Shown in pieces: positions 43,456 to 52,556 of a DNA stretch of 64,000 nt. Location of the stretch: contig DIUW01000050.1 of the NCBI GenBank assembly GCA_002423125.1, forward strand, positions 52,163 through 116,162, given 5' to 3'. Origin of the DNA: Legionellaceae bacterium UBA6148 (lineage in GTDB: Bacteria > Pseudomonadota > Gammaproteobacteria > Legionellales > Legionellaceae). A model generated the notes under the pieces. It saw only the letters and a program-made list of their open reading frames with translations, ran no database searches and was not told the origin of the DNA. A program made the position numbers and the translations under genes. The first letter of the stretch is position 1, and each line of letters begins with the position of its first letter.

Positions 43456-45380
43456 TTGCTGAGATGGGTTTGTTTTCATTGGTGATTGCATTATTTTTTT
43501 CACTGCTGCTTGTGATTGTGCCGACGCTTGGTTTGAGTCGAGGTCATCATGATTTGCAGAGCACTGCCAGTCGATATGTATTCGGACAATTTTTGTTTAT
43601 TGCCATTGCTTATGGTTGCTTGACCTGTTGCTTTCTACAAGATGATTTTACGGTCAGCTATGTTCTTGCTAATTCGAGTCTTTCATTGCCGTGGTTTTAT
43701 AAACTCTGTGCGGTATGGGGGGGGCACGAAGGGTCAATGCTATTGTGGGTTGCCATTCTCAGTGCATGGATGATGAGCGTGAGTCTGTTGAGCAAACACC
43801 TTGAGCAGGAGATGCGCGTGCGCGTGCTGGTTGTTTTAGGGGCTTTAAGCACGGGATTTATATTATTTTTATTAACAGCCTCCAATCCTTTCTTACGCCA
43901 ATTTCAAGTACTGAATAGCCAGGGTAGAGATTTGAATCCTCTGTTACAAGATCCCGGATTTTTGTTCCATCCGCCGATGCTCTACATGGGCTATGTTGGT
44001 TTTGCGGTTGCATTTGCATTTGCTATCTCCGCATTATGGTTAGGCCGAGTTGAAGCAGCATGGGCACGCTGGACTCGACCATGGACACTTGCTGCATGGT
44101 GCTGTTTAACCGCTGGAATTACTTTAGGTAGTTGGTGGGCGTATCGAGAATTAGGTTGGGGTGGTTGGTGGTTCTGGGATCCCGTTGAAAATGCGTCGTT
44201 TATGCCATGGTTGGTCGGGACAGCGCTGATTCATTCGCTGGTCGTCAATGAGCAACGTAGTCAATTTAAGGCCTGGACGTTGTTATTAGCCATCACGGCT
44301 TTTTCACTGAGCTTGATAGGGACTTTTTTGGTTCGTTCAGGTGTTTTAACCTCGGTACATGCGTTTGCAGTTGATCCGCAGCGAGGATTATTTATTCTTG
44401 TCTTTTTATTCATTGTCATTGGTGGATCATTGCTGTTGTTTGCTTGTCGTGCTCAAGCGCTGCATGCTGTAAAAACGCCGTCTTTTGTATCGCGTGAAAG
44501 TGCAATGCTACTGAATAATGTTTTTTTATTTGCGGCCATGGCGACTGTGTTGATGGGGACTGTTTATCCGTTGTTGATTGATGGGATGGGGCTTGGAAAA
44601 CTGTCAGTAGGCGCTCCCTATTTTAATACGGTTTTTGTGCCATTAATGATTCCATTGTTTGTGTTGATGGGTTTGGGGATCCACTTAAAATGGTATGGTG
44701 ATACGTTGAAACTCGTATTGATTCGTTTACGTGGCGCTGCTGCATGGAGTTTAATTTTACCGTTTGGGCTGTTATTTGCTTATTCAAAGCCGATGAATCC
44801 ATCAGTACTACTTGGTTTGGTTCTTGCAAGTTGGATTATTTTAAGTACATTAAAAGCGGCTTTCATAAAAATAAAATCCAGGGGGCTATTTCACATTCCT
44901 CAAGCATTTTGGGGCATGGTCATTTCGCATTGCGGTGTTGCAATGACGGTGATTGGTATTGCAATTTCGACGGGATATGGTGTTCAACAAGATGTACGGT
45001 TAGCACCTGGCGAGCATTTAGAGTTTGCCGGATTCCACATTCAATTTGTGAATGAAACGAATGTGACAGGTGCAAACTATCATGGAGCACGAGCTCAATT
45101 TAATATTGCGAGCAAACATCGCAATGTGATGATTTATCCAGAAAAACGTATTTACAATGTAGGACAAATGGCAATGACTGAATCAGCCATTGATGTCACA
45201 CCGTTTCGAGATGTATATGTTGCGTTGGGAGAACCGCTCAATGATGACCATGCGTGGTCTGTTCGACTTTATTACAAGCCTTTCATACGTTGGATATGGG
45301 GGGGGGGATTTATGATTTTATTGGGTGGTTTGGTTGCATTATTGGATCATCGGTATTATAGGAAGCATAAAATTGTATGA
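43452..45380 (+). CDS. ccmF: Heme lyase subunit CcmF
   Basis: Large polytopic inner-membrane protein joining heme to apocytochrome c. 642 residues with the signature WGGWWFWDPVENASFMPW in a periplasmic loop and conserved His residues (LFHPPMLYMGY, SVHAFAVD). A run of ten G bases (45298-45307) encodes Trp-Gly-Gly-Gly near residue 617, just before the last membrane helix; slippage there would remove the C-terminus. Confidence 0.96.
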   Translation: MIAEMGLFSLVIALFFSLLLVIVPTLGLSRGHHDLQSTASRYVFGQFLFIAIAYGCLTCCFLQDDFTVSYVLANSSLSLPWFYKLCAVWGGHEGSMLLWVAILSAWMMSVSLLSKHLEQEMRVRVLVVLGALSTGFILFLLTASNPFLRQFQVLNSQGRDLNPLLQDPGFLFHPPMLYMGYVGFAVAFAFAISALWLGRVEAAWARWTRPWTLAAWCCLTAGITLGSWWAYRELGWGGWWFWDPVENASFMPWLVGTALIHSLVVNEQRSQFKAWTLLLAITAFSLSLIGTFLVRSGVLTSVHAFAVDPQRGLFILVFLFIVIGGSLLLFACRAQALHAVKTPSFVSRESAMLLNNVFLFAAMATVLMGTVYPLLIDGMGLGKLSVGAPYFNTVFVPLMIPLFVLMGLGIHLKWYGDTLKLVLIRLRGAAAWSLILPFGLLFAYSKPMNPSVLLGLVLASWIILSTLKAAFIKIKSRGLFHIPQAFWGMVISHCGVAMTVIGIAISTGYGVQQDVRLAPGEHLEFAGFHIQFVNETNVTGANYHGARAQFNIASKHRNVMIYPEKRIYNVGQMAMTESAIDVTPFRDVYVALGEPLNDDHAWSVRLYYKPFIRWIWGGGFMILLGGLVALLDHRYYRKHKIV

Positions 45381-45386
45381 TGCCAC

Positions 45387-45497
45387 AATCGCCGGGTAAC
45401 GTTGTCTTTTTGAAACACGCTATGCGCATCCATGCCGCTCGATGCCGGCCATCCATGGCCGAAAACGGTTTCAAAAAGACAACGTTACCCGGCGATT
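45387..45497. repeat. Long palindrome between ccmF and ccmG
   Basis: A perfect 30-bp inverted repeat (45387-45416 and 45468-45497; arm begins aatcgccgggtaacgttgtc) encloses 51 bases that are themselves partly palindromic (ggccat/atggcc). It sits inside a co-directional operon and ends without a T-run, so it looks like an inserted palindromic or MITE-like element rather than a terminator, though it could cause partial termination or protect mRNA ends. Confidence 0.85.
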
Positions 45498-45548
45498 ATG
45501 ACAGAGGATACATAAAATTCAATCAACGTCACTATCTGAGGTGAGTGC

Positions 45549-46079
45549 ATGAAGCCATTGTATTGGCGCTTAGCGCCGTTTTTCATATTTTTAGTTTTAG
45601 TCGTGTTGTTTTGGCGAGGGTTAGCACTTGATCCGCATCATTTGCCATCCGCTAAAGTAGGGAAATCACTCCCTTCGTTTGCATTAAAGTCGCTGAATGA
45701 GACAACATTGACCTCTTCCTCTATGGTAGGGCATGTGTCGCTATTAAACGTTTGGGCCAGTTGGTGTATGGCATGTGCTGATGAGCAAACGGTTTTAATG
45801 CAATTGGCAAAACAAGGTGTATCCATTTATGGTTTGAATTATAAGGATACAGTGGATAATGCACGAGAGTGGCTTGGAGAGTGGGGTAATCCGTATCAAC
45901 AAATTGGTGTCGATGCTGATGGAAAAGTGGGGATCAATTTAGGCGTTTATGGTACTCCTGAAACATTTCTGATTGATAAGCAAGGGATTATTCGTTTTCG
46001 ATATGCAGGTCCAATCACCATGCCTATTTGGAAGAAAGAGTTTTTGCCGCGGATCCAATCATTGGAGGGCGTTGGGTGA
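45549..46079 (+). CDS. ccmG: Thiol:disulfide interchange protein CcmG (DsbE)
   Basis: Membrane-tethered periplasmic thioredoxin that reduces the CXXCH heme motif of apocytochromes. 176 residues: N-terminal anchor (about 7-25), then a TlpA/DsbE domain with active-site WCMAC in NVWASWCMACADEQ and the cis-Pro region YGTPETFLID. Follows the palindrome; the stop overlaps ccmH. Confidence 0.93.
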   Translation: MKPLYWRLAPFFIFLVLVVLFWRGLALDPHHLPSAKVGKSLPSFALKSLNETTLTSSSMVGHVSLLNVWASWCMACADEQTVLMQLAKQGVSIYGLNYKDTVDNAREWLGEWGNPYQQIGVDADGKVGINLGVYGTPETFLIDKQGIIRFRYAGPITMPIWKKEFLPRIQSLEGVG

Positions 46080-46450
46080 CTTCGCGTATTTTAATGTTGT
46101 TTATGATTTTTTTTGTTACAACGAGTCATGCTGAGGTCATGTATCCTTTGCAAACGGCAAAACAAGAATCACAATTTAAACATTTACTCGCTGATTTGCG
46201 TTGTTTGGTGTGTCAAAATCAAGATTTAAACGACTCTAATGCAGGCCTTGCGAAAGATTTACGCAGAGAAGTTTATAACAGAGTTAAAGATGGGCAAAGC
46301 GACCAAGAAATTATTACTTATCTAACGGATCGTTATGGTGACTTTATTTTATTCAACCCTCCATTGAAAGGGATTACGTTATTCCTCTGGTTTGCCCCTT
46401 TGCTATTTGTAGGTGTTGGAATGTTTATTTTTTGGCGAAAATTTCGATGA
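46076..46450 (+). CDS. ccmH: Cytochrome c-type biogenesis protein CcmH
   Basis: Membrane-bound reductant partner with the motif LRCLVCQNQDL typical of CcmH. I place the start at GTG 46076, which overlaps the ccmG stop as GTGA and follows a ggaggg site, giving 124 residues with a signal peptide (about 1-18, ending SHA) and a C-terminal membrane helix. The enterobacterial fused C-terminal TPR part is a separate gene here. Confidence 0.92.
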   Translation: MTSRILMLFMIFFVTTSHAEVMYPLQTAKQESQFKHLLADLRCLVCQNQDLNDSNAGLAKDLRREVYNRVKDGQSDQEIITYLTDRYGDFILFNPPLKGITLFLWFAPLLFVGVGMFIFWRKFR

Positions 46451-47067
46451 ATATCACCTTGTTCGTTGTCCTTATGCTGATTGCTGTTGTGATTGTAGTT
46501 TATCCTTATCAGGGTAAATTTAAGCGGTCACAATTCATCATTGTGCCTCTATTAGTGGTTTGTGTAAGCGCAGGCTATTGGCAATGGGGAGGGTGGATAC
46601 GCTTTACGGAATATAATCACCAACAAACCGCATTAAAATCCTTTAAAAATCCGCAGGAAATTATTGATAAACTCAAACAACATTTAAATGCTTCCCCCAC
46701 TAGCGCTCGTGGTTGGTTTTTATTAGGTCGATTGTATGCGAGCCAAAATCAATGGCCAGAGGCCGTTGATGCGTTTAATCGATCACATTTACTGGAGCCC
46801 AATAATGAACAAACGACAGTTCATTACGCCCAGAGTTTGTGGCAAAATAATCAGCAAATGTTCAATGCGACTATTCGGGCACTTTTTTTATCGATCTTGA
46901 AAGCAAATCCTAATCAACCGGATGCATTATCAATGTTAGCCATCGATGCGTTTCAAGAGCACGATTATTCAAAAGCTAAACAATATTGGACTCATCTACT
47001 CTCTCTGGTCCCACCTAACTCAGAAGACGCAAAAGCGATTCGCAAAGCAATAAAGCGCTCAAAGTAG
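46447..47067 (+). CDS. ccmI: TPR-containing cytochrome c biogenesis protein CcmI
   Basis: About 206 residues; holds apocytochrome c for the heme lyase. Two N-terminal hydrophobic segments (residues 3-20 and 31-50) and TPR motifs (ARGWFLLGRLYASQNQWPEAVDAFNRS, then DALSMLAIDAFQEHDYSKAKQYW). Start ATG 46447 overlaps the ccmH stop. Shorter than CcmI of pseudomonads (about 400), equal to the minimal TPR module. Last gene of the ccm operon. Confidence 0.87.
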   Translation: MNITLFVVLMLIAVVIVVYPYQGKFKRSQFIIVPLLVVCVSAGYWQWGGWIRFTEYNHQQTALKSFKNPQEIIDKLKQHLNASPTSARGWFLLGRLYASQNQWPEAVDAFNRSHLLEPNNEQTTVHYAQSLWQNNQQMFNATIRALFLSILKANPNQPDALSMLAIDAFQEHDYSKAKQYWTHLLSLVPPNSEDAKAIRKAIKRSK

Positions 47068-47243
47068 CATTGCTGCCACAGCAAGCATGGCACGTGCTTC
47101 AGCGGGCTCAACCAGGCTACTAAAAAGGCATTTTACCCCACCCAAAAGACCATAAAAAAAGCATCGAGGCAAAAAAATTTATAGAAATAGCTAAACTTAT
47201 TCATAATTATTCCGATAAAGAAGAAAAATAGGAGGAATAAATC

Positions 47244-47804
47244 ATGAAAAAGCAATTGATAGTGGTTCCACTTTTAGGGTTGTTGGTTGGATGTAACTCC
47301 ATGGATCGTTCAGTCCCGATCGTTGACGATGCAGGGTATACTCATTATACCGCTCATTACAGCACCGATAACAAAGGCGCTAGCTATTTTCCAGCTACTC
47401 AACCCGCAACGGGTCGAAAAGTATTTGTGTTTGATCCTAAGGCGACCGCTTGGGCTGCGTATGATGCACAGGGAACGCTTGTTAAAACAGGAAGGGCATC
47501 AGGAGGGAAGGCGTTCTGTGAAGATGTTGGCCATCCTTGCCGTACTGTCACAGGGACGTATCATGTTTATTCTAAAAAAGGTGCTGACTGTACGTCCAGC
47601 ATCTATCCAGTTGAAACTCATGGCGGAGCAAAAATGCCGTACTGCATGCACTTCCATGGTGGCTATTCGATCCACGCTGCGTATGAAGTGCCCGATGCCA
47701 ATGTGAGCCATGGTTGCATTCGAGTTTTACCAAGTGCGGCACAGTGGTTAAATCAGGATTTCATGGATGTCGGAACAACCGTCATTGTGAAGCCTTATAG
47801 TTAA
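47244..47804 (+). CDS. L,D-transpeptidase lipoprotein (YkuD domain, EnhA-like)
   Basis: 186 residues. Lipoprotein signal peptide with lipobox LVGC (Cys17), then a YkuD catalytic domain with the motif SHGCIRV, catalytic Cys158, and the upstream His in YCMHFHGG. It would form 3-3 cross-links in peptidoglycan or attach proteins to it. Related to the second L,D-transpeptidase at 54612-55331 (both have CMHF and an SHGC[IV]R site) and similar in type to Legionella EnhA proteins. Monocistronic with a good ribosome site (aggagg) and a terminator. Confidence 0.88.
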   Translation: MKKQLIVVPLLGLLVGCNSMDRSVPIVDDAGYTHYTAHYSTDNKGASYFPATQPATGRKVFVFDPKATAWAAYDAQGTLVKTGRASGGKAFCEDVGHPCRTVTGTYHVYSKKGADCTSSIYPVETHGGAKMPYCMHFHGGYSIHAAYEVPDANVSHGCIRVLPSAAQWLNQDFMDVGTTVIVKPYS

Positions 47805-47820
47805 TGAGTTGTTATTAAAA

Positions 47821-47847
47821 AAAATGGCGCCGTTTAGGCGCCATTTT
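47821..47847. terminator. Rho-independent terminator, probably bidirectional
   Basis: 11-bp perfect stem aaaatggcgcc / ggcgccatttt with loop gttta between the convergent L,D-transpeptidase gene and the 128-residue gene. The A/T arms give a U-run in both directions. Confidence 0.85.
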
Positions 47848-47861
47848 GTTAGGCTTAACGA

Positions 47862-48248
47862 TTAACTAGCATTAGTGCATCGAAGTTTAATGGACACTGA
47901 CCCTTGATTGATAATTTCCACTCTAGCATGAGGTTCTGCTGCTAATTGAAATTGTTGTCCTGCTTCAGCAACCATGTAAATAGAATTTCCTTCAGAAAAT
48001 TCAACGCCATTTAATGTCCCTTTATTGGTTAGCATTGTGAATGATAATGGATTCTTGGGTGATTCACTGATCACTTCACACACGCCTCGTATTTTCCACA
48101 TTAAAAAATTTAAAAAAATTTGGGCCTCATTGGGAGCCAGCTCGGCTTCCATGGTGGCGCCACTGCTAAAATTGTAAGTTGTACTATAGCCCGTTATGCA
48201 AAAAAAACTGACTGCAAATAATAATGCAATTTTTAAAACTTTAGTCAT
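47862..48248 (-). CDS. Small exported protein, unknown function
   Basis: 128 residues with a clear signal peptide (about 1-22). The mature part looks beta-rich, with two Cys residues (CEV and LRCTNAS) that could form a disulfide. No family recognised. Shares a terminator with the convergent L,D-transpeptidase gene. A periplasmic location is likely. Confidence 0.65.
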   Translation of the reverse strand: MTKVLKIALLFAVSFFCITGYSTTYNFSSGATMEAELAPNEAQIFLNFLMWKIRGVCEVISESPKNPLSFTMLTNKGTLNGVEFSEGNSIYMVAEAGQQFQLAAEPHARVEIINQGSVSIKLRCTNAS

Positions 48249-48340
48249 AAAATAGTTCCTTATAGGTTGATATGATGCATTTTTTACAAAAAAAATATCA
48301 GCAGTGTATCATACTTTAGTTCAAATTTAATCGCAACTAT

Positions 48341-50338
48341 CTATTCTTCAACCAATAGTAAAATAGTTGATGCAGAAGAAAGGGGGCGAATTTTTTTAGG
48401 GTTGATGATGACCGTTTTCATTTTATACTTTTTTAAGATAGGAAATAAGTGATTAACTAATTCTGACGACGACTGTTTATTGTTTTTGTATTGCTTTTGA
48501 ATGCTTCCGAGCCAGATAATTTTATTTTTATTTTGAACATGATAATTTGAGCGCCATAAGCGAATGATTAAGCCATTTTTATCGGTTGATGTGCCTTTTG
48601 TCATCAATAGGAACGGCTTTTTATTTGAATACAATTGAGCCATCAGAGGTAAGGTTGATGATGATTTCTCATGACCAATATGAACCAATAGCGAATAGAT
48701 GAATGAATTGGGATGCGCTTTCCATCCTGCTTCGATCAAGGTGTGTTGTAGTGATTTGATCGATCCGACGTACTGAATATTCATCAATCCAACTTCTTTT
48801 CCAAAGCGATTCATACTATAGATGGGTAATAACGGACGTCGTTGATCCCACCACGTTTTATGGTGAATCATGAACTGTTTGGTGTTGATTTGTTGAGTGT
48901 CTGCTATTTTATGAAAGAACAGCATCGATAGCACGGCTGTTGCAACAATAAGTAAAATAACCGATAACGTAATAGGAAGATACGATCGATAATGAGGTTT
49001 GCCTTGGCGTCTATAGATCATCCAATGAAGCAAGGCGTTTGCGAAGCCTATCTTATAGGCAATAACGACGTTCACAAACCAATCCTCGCCCAGATAAATT
49101 AACGCAATCCCCGAAAGCGATAATGCAATGACGAGTATAATTCGGAGAACAATGCTGATTGTTTGCTGATAAAATGTGGTCATGTAATAAATTAAAAAGG
49201 TAAGCATCGACGTTGCAAACAGCAAACCTTTGGTCGGAAAGGCTAAAACTAACAAAGTAGAGGGAGACGGAAGTTGAGTCGGCGTGAGCATGATGAGTGA
49301 TAGAAGCCAGACCATTACACTTGAGGTGATAATAAGGCTCATCCAAAATCGCAGCAATCGCCAATCTCGATGATACATTGCATAGAATAAGATGGCTAAG
49401 CCAAACAAGGTCAGTGATAAAAAACTAATTGTTAAACGCACAATAATAAAAAAAGCATCGAAATCATACGTTCGTATACTTAAACAAAATTGATAAATAG
49501 CTTCATTGAGTGATTGAATCCAGCCACTGTAGATGGAACTATAAAGAAAAGGTGGTGTAATGATGATGCAGAACATACACAGCAATGCCATTGCTGTAGT
49601 CGGGTAGTAATTTATCTCCCCTTCTGGAGTAATATAGCGTGCACATGCTCCTAATCGAGGGTAACGCATTAAACTAGTCCAAAAAATATTTAAATAGGTA
49701 TGTAACCATTGATTGAGTGATACGAAACTCCATTTAACGCCTAATGTTAATACCCATATAATAGCAAGTAATAATAAGATGATGATGAATAATTTAGATG
49801 CTATTTGAGGTAATAATTCACTACTTGCCGATCCAATTAACACTCCGGGGATAACGTATAAACAAGCCCAGCCAATGGCGGAGGCTACATTAGCCACAAA
49901 AAAATACCAGCGATTCATCCCCATCATTCCGGCAATGATAGGAATAATTGAGCGTAATGGTCCCGTAAATCGTCCAATCAAAACACTTTTGCCGCCATGA
50001 CGTTCGAAATAATCTTTAGCATAACTGAGCCAATGTGGATAACGCTTGAAAGGCCACATGGTCGTTAAGCGATCGCTAAAAATGCGACCGATACTATAAC
50101 TCGCACTGTCACCAGCGATCGCACCGAGAATCGCTGCGAGCAAGGTTAAATCAATACGCATTGAACCGGAACCGGCTAAGATGCCAACTGCGGTCATCGT
50201 GACTGTGCCTGGGATAATGGTTCCAACAAATGCAAGTGATTCACTGAATGACACAATAAACGTTACAAATAACGCCCAATGTGGATTCAAGGAAACCCAG
50301 GTTATGATGGGTTGTAAATACTGTGAAAAAAAATCCAT
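48341..50338 (-). CDS. DedA - degenerate PAP2 - LssY-like membrane protein
   Basis: 665 residues. Residues 1-200 are a DedA/SNARE-associated domain (GTIIPGTVTMTAVG, GRFTGPLRSIIPIIAGMMGM), a family that flips lipid carriers. Residues about 280-435 have the helix pattern of a PAP2 phosphatase, but the catalytic motifs are altered: the PSGH-type motif reads PTKG (368-371) and the SRxYLGxH-type motif reads GIALIYLGED (410-419). Residues 480-665 resemble the LssY C-terminal domain. DedA-PAP2-LssY proteins are known in Legionella. Start overlaps the lipB stop (TAATG). Confidence 0.8.
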   Translation of the reverse strand: MDFFSQYLQPIITWVSLNPHWALFVTFIVSFSESLAFVGTIIPGTVTMTAVGILAGSGSMRIDLTLLAAILGAIAGDSASYSIGRIFSDRLTTMWPFKRYPHWLSYAKDYFERHGGKSVLIGRFTGPLRSIIPIIAGMMGMNRWYFFVANVASAIGWACLYVIPGVLIGSASSELLPQIASKLFIIILLLLAIIWVLTLGVKWSFVSLNQWLHTYLNIFWTSLMRYPRLGACARYITPEGEINYYPTTAMALLCMFCIIITPPFLYSSIYSGWIQSLNEAIYQFCLSIRTYDFDAFFIIVRLTISFLSLTLFGLAILFYAMYHRDWRLLRFWMSLIITSSVMVWLLSLIMLTPTQLPSPSTLLVLAFPTKGLLFATSMLTFLIYYMTTFYQQTISIVLRIILVIALSLSGIALIYLGEDWFVNVVIAYKIGFANALLHWMIYRRQGKPHYRSYLPITLSVILLIVATAVLSMLFFHKIADTQQINTKQFMIHHKTWWDQRRPLLPIYSMNRFGKEVGLMNIQYVGSIKSLQHTLIEAGWKAHPNSFIYSLLVHIGHEKSSSTLPLMAQLYSNKKPFLLMTKGTSTDKNGLIIRLWRSNYHVQNKNKIIWLGSIQKQYKNNKQSSSELVNHLFPILKKYKMKTVIINPKKIRPLSSASTILLLVEE

Positions 50339-50949
50339 TATGCGTTGAATCCCAGTTTAATTAGAAATTCTTGAATAAATTGTTGTCCTGCCTCATCGAC
50401 TGAAACATCTTTTATAAAATCACTCATTTGGGTCATTTTCAATGCTTTATATCCACATGGATTAATCCCATCGAATGGGGATAAATCCATTGCAACGTTG
50501 AGTGCTATCCCATGGTAGGTACGTCCATTTTTAACACGCAGCCCAATAGATGCAATTTTTTTGTCGTTGACATAAACCCCTGGTGCACCACATTGGATCG
50601 TTGCGTTGATGCGATAGTGTTTAAGAACTTGAATGAGTATTTGCTCAAGATAGGTCACTAACGTTCGTATTCCTAGCCCACGTCGTTGAATATCCAAGAG
50701 GGTATATATAACGAGCTGCCCAGGTCCATGATAGGTTACTTGTCCTCCACGATCAGTTTGTACAATCGGAATGGCGTGCGGATTAAGAATATGTTCGGGT
50801 TTTCCTGCTTGACCTTGAGTATAAACAGCAGGATGTTCAAGTAGCCACAGTTCATCTTGTGTGGTTGGTCCGCGTTCAAGGGTGAATTCCTTCATGGCGT
50901 CCCATATTGTTTGATAGGACTGAAGGCCAAGTGAGCGAACGGTTATCAT
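50338..50949 (-). CDS. lipB: Octanoyl-[acyl-carrier-protein]:protein octanoyltransferase
   Basis: Moves octanoyl from ACP to lipoyl domains, the first step of lipoate synthesis. 203 residues with RGGQVTYHGPGQLVIYTL and the active-site region GAPGVYVNDKKIASIGLRV (Lys and the invariant Cys-equivalent nearby in INPCGYK). Two bases after ybeD. lipA is not in the window. Confidence 0.94.
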   Translation of the reverse strand: MITVRSLGLQSYQTIWDAMKEFTLERGPTTQDELWLLEHPAVYTQGQAGKPEHILNPHAIPIVQTDRGGQVTYHGPGQLVIYTLLDIQRRGLGIRTLVTYLEQILIQVLKHYRINATIQCGAPGVYVNDKKIASIGLRVKNGRTYHGIALNVAMDLSPFDGINPCGYKALKMTQMSDFIKDVSVDEAGQQFIQEFLIKLGFNA

Positions 50950-50951
50950 AT

Positions 50952-51200
50952 TTAAAGCACCATTTTAATGTTTGGATGCTGAGTGAGCTCAAGGTAAAGT
51001 GCATCTAAAGCCTCTTGATTTTTTGCCTCAATAGTGACGGTAATGGAGGCATAACTACTATTTTTACTGGTTTGTTGCTGTACAGAGGTATTCTGTAATT
51101 CAGGATGATGCTGCCGAACAATTGCCAGCAGCTCATCCACAGTATTAGGCTGATTTTTAAATATTATTTTGATTGGAAATTGGCAAGGATATTCAATCAT
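50952..51200 (-). CDS. ybeD: DUF493 protein YbeD
   Basis: 82-residue alpha/beta protein of the DUF493 family, nearly always located between dacA and lipB and thought to have a regulatory (ACT-like fold) role. The FPIKIIFKNQP start and SYASITVTIEAKNQEALDALYLEL match the family. Start overlaps the dacA stop as ATGA. Confidence 0.9.
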   Translation of the reverse strand: MIEYPCQFPIKIIFKNQPNTVDELLAIVRQHHPELQNTSVQQQTSKNSSYASITVTIEAKNQEALDALYLELTQHPNIKMVL

Positions 51201-52414
51201 GAGTTAAACCAACGTTTAAACAATAATCGAATGGAATCTCTAAATCGAACCCAGAATCCCCCCTGAGGAACGTCTTCCAGAGCGCAAAGTGGTTCAGTTG
51301 CAATGACACCATTATCAAATTTAATAATAAGCTCACCCACCTTATCGCCTTTTTTAATGGGAGCTTGTAGGTACTTAGGAACATTGGTACTGATTGCTAA
51401 ATCTTGGTACCGTCCTGTAGGAATTGTCACGTACTGAGTGTGGTTTAATCCTATATGAAGAGAGGTAAGCGTGCCCTTGTATATGGGCAATTCAGTAACT
51501 TTATCACCTGAATTATACAATGCATGTGTTTCAAAAAAACGAAAGCCATAATTGAGTAGTCGCTCACTATCATCGGCACGTGACGAGTCATTTGGTGCGC
51601 CGAGAAGGACGGATAACACCCTCATATCATTATGTTTTGCCGAAGATACAAGGCAAAAACCAGCCTCGTCAGTGTGTCCTGTTTTAACACCATCAACTTG
51701 GCCATCACGCCACAGTAATCGGTTACGGTTGGCCTGTTTTATTCCATTGAACGTAAACCATTTTTGCTTGTACCAAGGATAGTATTCTGGGAAATTGTTA
51801 ATTAAAGCTCGCGTTAAAATGGCTAAATCTTTCGCCGTAGTATAAAGGTCTTTATTTGGTAAACCGGTGCTGTCTGTAAAGTGTGTTGAATTCATTCCGA
51901 GTTGTTTTGCTTGAAAATTCATAATTTCAGCAAAGCCATTTTCACTCGCGCCTAATAGTTCGGCCATAGCGACACAGGCGTCATTTCCTGAGTCGACGAT
52001 AATTCCTTTCAATAAATCTTGGACACTGACCTGTTCACCTTCTTTTACAAACATTCGCGATCCACCCGTTTGCCAAGCGGTACGACTGATACGAACCAAA
52101 TCGGTGATATGAATTTGCCCTTGTTTTAGAGCATTTGAAATCACATAAAGAGTCATAATTTTAGTGAGGCTTGCTGGGGGTAATTTTTCCTCACTATTTT
52201 TTTCTGCAATGATTTTTCCGCTGTTGACATCAATGAGAATATACGCTTTTGCATTTAATGTCGGGGGCATAGGTGTAATAACGGGGTTACTTGCTGATGT
52301 TGGAGGAGGTGGTGAGCTTAGATTGTCCAGCGACGAATCAGCAAAAAATAAGCCGGAATGGAGAGAGAGCGTGGTTGCCAAAACAGTTTGTAAAAATAAC
52401 GATGGTTTTTTCAT
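51197..52414 (-). CDS. dacA: D-alanyl-D-alanine carboxypeptidase (PBP5/6)
   Basis: Trims terminal D-Ala from peptidoglycan pentapeptides at the periplasmic face. 405 residues: signal peptide, Pro-rich linker (about 35-52), catalytic S82-L-T-K85, S142-G-N144 and K244-T-G, then the beta-sandwich domain and a C-terminal amphipathic anchor (FRDSIRLLFKRWF). Operon dacA-ybeD-lipB-dedA; divergent from rlpA. Confidence 0.96.
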   Translation of the reverse strand: MKKPSLFLQTVLATTLSLHSGLFFADSSLDNLSSPPPPTSASNPVITPMPPTLNAKAYILIDVNSGKIIAEKNSEEKLPPASLTKIMTLYVISNALKQGQIHITDLVRISRTAWQTGGSRMFVKEGEQVSVQDLLKGIIVDSGNDACVAMAELLGASENGFAEIMNFQAKQLGMNSTHFTDSTGLPNKDLYTTAKDLAILTRALINNFPEYYPWYKQKWFTFNGIKQANRNRLLWRDGQVDGVKTGHTDEAGFCLVSSAKHNDMRVLSVLLGAPNDSSRADDSERLLNYGFRFFETHALYNSGDKVTELPIYKGTLTSLHIGLNHTQYVTIPTGRYQDLAISTNVPKYLQAPIKKGDKVGELIIKFDNGVIATEPLCALEDVPQGGFWVRFRDSIRLLFKRWFNS

Positions 52415-52556
52415 GATAGTCGCCTGATAATATGAAGTCTCGATAATATAGGATTTACGAATAAAACAAGACTTTGTTTTAGTTCGATAAGTCCAGTAAT
52501 AAAAAAGTCCATGTTATCACAGGCTTAAGCACGTGGACAATTGATAGGAATAAAAC

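Noticed and set aside
45387..45497. Palindrome as the ccmF transcription terminator
   Set aside because: It lies inside the co-directional ccm operon and has no T-run, so a dedicated terminator is unlikely.
47068..47243. Short frame before the L,D-transpeptidase reading ...KKSIEAKKFIEIAKLIHNYSDKEEK
   Set aside because: About 35 codons with no start codon and no recognised family; could be a gene remnant but evidence is too thin.
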